From NCBI GenBank assembly GCA_021813195.1, contig JAKALI010000266.1:1-6155 (forward strand): DNA of 6,155 nt. The letters run 5' to 3'. The stretch comes from Pseudomonadota bacterium. Its GTDB lineage: Bacteria > Pseudomonadota > Alphaproteobacteria > Rhizobiales > Hyphomicrobiaceae. Both the position numbers and the translations under genes were made by a program. Shown piece after piece: positions 4,632-6,155 of the stretch (its first letter is position 1; each line of letters opens with the position of its first letter). Under the pieces are notes generated by a model that saw only the letters and a program-made list of their open reading frames with translations, was not told the origin of the DNA and made no database searches.

Positions 4632-5885
4632 TCATGTGGATGGTTTGCGGCTCCTGCCCTTGCCGTTCGCCAGCGTTGCAACAATGCCACGCAGGGTGCG
4701 AACCTCCTGGTCTGTTAGCCCTGCGCGGAGGAACATCGAGCGCAGATTATTCACGACCGCGGGGCGTTTGTGAGGCGCGGTAAAAAATCCGAGTCGGTCG
4801 AGTTCGCGCTCCAGATGGGCAAAAAAACCCTCGAGTTCGGCGTGCGTCGCGGGGCGTTGATCGCCCATGTTCAGCCCCCGCACGGCGGGCGTCTCGTACG
4901 TCGTCGTCCGCCCAAGACTCTGTTCCTTGCTCTCACGCATCCACTCATAGCCCAAAATCAGGACAGCCTGCGCCAGATTGAGCGAAGCGAAGCGATTGTT
5001 CACGGGGATCATGACGATCGCGTCGCACTGGGCCACCTCCGAAGTCTCCAGACCGCTGCGCTCACGACCAAAAACGACGCCACAGCGCTGGCCGTCGGCG
5101 ATCCGGCGGCGCATGTTCTGCACGGCTTCTTCGGGCGTCATCACCGGTTTGCGAAGATCGCGCTGTCGGGCCGTTGTTGCACACACCCAATTGAGGTCGC
5201 CGAGGGCCTCTTCGAACGTCCCGTAAGCCGTGGCATCATCGATGACATAATTCGCACCAGAGGCGGCGATGCGGGCCTTTTCGTTGGGCCAGCCATCGCG
5301 GGGGGCCACAAGGCGCAGATCATCCAGCCCGAAATTGGCACACGCGCGTGCCACCATGCCGATGTTGTCGGGCAATTGCGGCTCAACGAGGATCACCGCC
5401 GGCGTCAGTCCAGGGTCGGCCATCCGACTGCCTTTCACGTGCGCGCGGCGGATACCATGGCGCAACTTGCGCAACACCCGGCGTGCCCAGAACCAATAAT
5501 TCTCCCCCGACCAGGTCTTCTCGAGCGCTGCCAGTCCAGGTGTCGTCAACCGTTCGCGGCCTTGACCCAGCAACCTCACTCTGCCGTCCCCGACGACGAT
5601 TTCCCCGTGTCGGGCGATAAAATCCTCAAGCGAATGCACGCCGTCTAAATCTGTGCGGCGTTTGCAGCCGGGACACGACGCCTGATCGGCTTCGCAGCGC
5701 GCTTCGGCACAATATGTGAGCAGTAGATCGAGCCCCGCGCGATCAAGACCTGCGATTCCAAGTTCGGCCAGCGCCACATCGATCGTGCGCTCATGGCAGG
5801 CGTGAACAATCTGACCGACGGGATGCGCCGTCCCAGCCAGTACGGGCGTGCGATAGTGTCCGACATTGCGGATCTCGATATCCAA
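4632..5885 (-). CDS. trmJ: TrmJ-type tRNA 2'-O-methyltransferase (position 32) with a 154-residue N-terminal Cys-motif extension
   Basis: A single open frame of 417 codons. Residues 155-417 are TrmJ, a SPOUT methyltransferase that uses SAM to 2'-O-methylate nucleotide 32 of the tRNA anticodon loop. They contain motif 1 ILVEPQLPDNIGMVARA (165-181), CATTARQRDLRKP (235-247), motif 2 VVFGRERSGLE (270-280), the knot segment IPVNNRFASLNLAQAV (293-308), and the C-terminal helices LDRLGFFTA...NNLRSMFLRA ending TLRGIVATL. This part alone is 263 residues, close to E. coli TrmJ. Residues 1-154 are extra and look coding, with no stop between. The first available start is TTG at 5885 (in-frame TGA at 5903). 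An ATG at 5423 with AAAGG 7 bases upstream could start TrmJ by itself. I annotate the whole frame because a genuine upstream module without a stop must be fused. TrmJ is certain; the start is not. Confidence 0.85.
   Translation of the reverse strand: MDIEIRNVGHYRTPVLAGTAHPVGQIVHACHERTIDVALAELGIAGLDRAGLDLLLTYCAEARCEADQASCPGCKRRTDLDGVHSLEDFIARHGEIVVGDGRVRLLGQGRERLTTPGLAALEKTWSGENYWFWARRVLRKLRHGIRRAHVKGSRMADPGLTPAVILVEPQLPDNIGMVARACANFGLDDLRLVAPRDGWPNEKARIAASGANYVIDDATAYGTFEEALGDLNWVCATTARQRDLRKPVMTPEEAVQNMRRRIADGQRCGVVFGRERSGLETSEVAQCDAIVMIPVNNRFASLNLAQAVLILGYEWMRESKEQSLGRTTTYETPAVRGLNMGDQRPATHAELEGFFAHLERELDRLGFFTAPHKRPAVVNNLRSMFLRAGLTDQEVRTLRGIVATLANGKGRSRKPST
5421..5435 (-). promoter_or_regulatory. 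Internal ribosome binding site and ATG for a stand-alone TrmJ
   Basis: On the minus strand AAAGG is followed by seven bases and then the ATG at 5423, better spaced than the signal before the TTG at 5885. The protein from this ATG begins MADPGLTPAVILVEP, exactly where TrmJ homology starts. It may be the real trmJ start or give a second, shorter product. Confidence 0.5.
5424..5885 (-). other. N-terminal module fused to TrmJ: DUF433-like segment plus four-cysteine motif
   Basis: These 154 codons read as real protein, without the Arg/Ser-rich look of chance frames. Residues about 10-60 (RTPVLAGTAHPVGQIVHA through DLLLTYC) loosely recall DUF433, where a GT..PV motif starts a small winged-helix-like fold; this is a weak match by eye. 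Then come Cys59, Cys64, Cys71 and Cys74 (C-x4-C-x6-C-x2-C, ending CPGCKRR), a likely zinc site. SLEDFIARHGEIVVGDGRVR (85-104) follows, then a basic, Trp-rich end (NYWFWARRVLRKLRHGIRR). It might help bind tRNA, or be an older separate gene now merged with trmJ. Confidence 0.5.
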
Positions 5886-5918
5886 CGTTAAGCACTCACG
5901 TCATTGATTTCCCTGCCG

Positions 5919-5947
5919 CGCATACGGGAGGGCCTCGTGTGCGTCAA
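5919..5947 (-). promoter_or_regulatory. Putative promoter of the trmJ fusion gene
   Basis: The minus strand has -35 TTGACG (5947-5942), a 17-base spacer and -10 candidate TATGCG (5924-5919). Transcription would begin near 5912, about 27 bases before the TTG at 5885, so the message would include the N-terminal module. The -10 matches consensus at only three positions. Confidence 0.4.
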
Positions 5948-6058
5948 TTGATCAGCACCTTTTCGCTCAAGATTGGCAGTCGCGGCGAAGGCCCATCTTG
6001 GCCCTCGGCGGTATCGCGGCTATGTTGCGGCGCATCAGAAAACCTGCCACGGAAGTAA
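5926..6058 (+). CDS. Possible 39-codon leader ORF upstream of icd (with its ribosome binding site)
   Basis: GGGAGGG (5926-5932) stands 6 bases before a GTG at 5939, an excellent Shine-Dalgarno, stronger than the one before icd. The frame runs 39 codons ([20 protein letters not shown]...) to TAA at 6056-6058, ending 7 bases before the icd ATG, so translation could be coupled. The peptide has two adjacent cysteines (29-30), no signal peptide or membrane segment, and no family I recognise. It may be a regulatory leader peptide, a small protein or chance. Confidence 0.3.
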
Positions 6059-6065
6059 AGATCCC

Positions 6066-6155
6066 ATGAAAAAAATCAAAGTCGAGGGCACCGTCGTCGA
6101 ATTGGACGGCGATGAGATGACACGCATCATCTGGCAGTTGATCAAAGACAAGCTC
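6066..6155 (+). CDS. icd: NADP-dependent isocitrate dehydrogenase, N-terminal 30 residues, cut by window edge
   Basis: The ATG at 6066 opens [20 protein letters not shown] followed by [10 protein letters not shown], the unmistakable N-terminus of the homodimeric NADP-dependent isocitrate dehydrogenase found in Alphaproteobacteria and mitochondria. The [13 protein letters not shown] block is diagnostic. The enzyme oxidises isocitrate to 2-oxoglutarate and CO2 in the TCA cycle, making NADPH in the cytoplasm. GGAAG at 6051-6055, 10 bases upstream, can serve as the ribosome binding site. It overlaps the stop of the possible leader ORF. The gene is divergent from trmJ and continues beyond the right edge. 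Confidence 0.95.
   Translation, partial: MKKIKVEGTVVELDGDEMTRIIWQLIKDKL

Noticed and set aside
4770..5648. 292-codon plus-strand open frame
   Set aside because: Lies fully antisense to the trmJ frame, which carries all SPOUT motifs; the translation is rich in His and Arg with no domain.
6022..6069. 15-codon ORF ([15 protein letters not shown]) whose TGA overlaps the icd ATG
   Set aside because: No ribosome binding site and very short; the ATGA overlap is probably chance.
1..6155. CRISPR arrays, tRNA/rRNA genes, insertion sequences, attachment sites
   Set aside because: I looked on both strands and saw no regularly spaced repeats, cloverleaf arms, transposase motifs, or terminal inverted repeats with target duplications.

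Overview
The window is GC-rich, densely packed bacterial chromosome and reads as an alphaproteobacterium, probably Hyphomicrobiales-like (inference). The evidence is: a stand-alone rpsD outside the S13-S11-rpoA operon and encoding the cysteine-free S4 form; an ArsR-type regulator fused to a SAM methyltransferase; a CHAP-like secreted protein of a style I associate with this class; and an icd whose N-terminus is the type typical of this class. No mobile element, CRISPR array, tRNA, rRNA or phage gene is visible. This is mostly a housekeeping neighbourhood.

Layout. 1-793 (-): the first 264 codons of an ArsR-HTH/methyltransferase fusion of the SahR type, running off the left edge. A perfect 24-bp palindrome (801-824) lies between a TTGACA box and its start codon. 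794-1267: a gap with no convincing gene. 1268-1846 (+): an orphan mlaC-type periplasmic phospholipid-binding protein. 1905-1948: a strong terminator serving the convergent gene. 2008-2475 (-): a small exported CHAP/NlpC-P60-like protein. 2686-2716: the rpsD terminator. 2752-3369 (-): rpsD, preceded by a structured leader (about 3374-3497). 3523-3554: a terminator. 3702-4352 (-): an exported protein of unknown function. 4632-5885 (-): TrmJ, carrying in the same uninterrupted frame a 154-residue N-terminal module with a four-cysteine motif, which looks like a fusion. 5886-6065: a divergent promoter region containing a 39-codon leader ORF with a good ribosome binding site. 6066-6155 (+): the first 30 codons of NADP-dependent isocitrate dehydrogenase (icd).

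Most genes are single transcription units on the minus strand separated by their own terminators, so little functional coupling is implied between them. The themes are one-carbon/SAM-cycle regulation (ArsR-MTase), translation (S4 and TrmJ), the envelope (MlaC, the CHAP-like protein, the unknown exported protein) and the TCA cycle (Icd). The parts most worth a second look are the TrmJ fusion with its possible internal start, the pseudoknot-capable rpsD leader, the 24-bp operator and the icd leader ORF. I do not see evidence for a wholly new multi-gene system.
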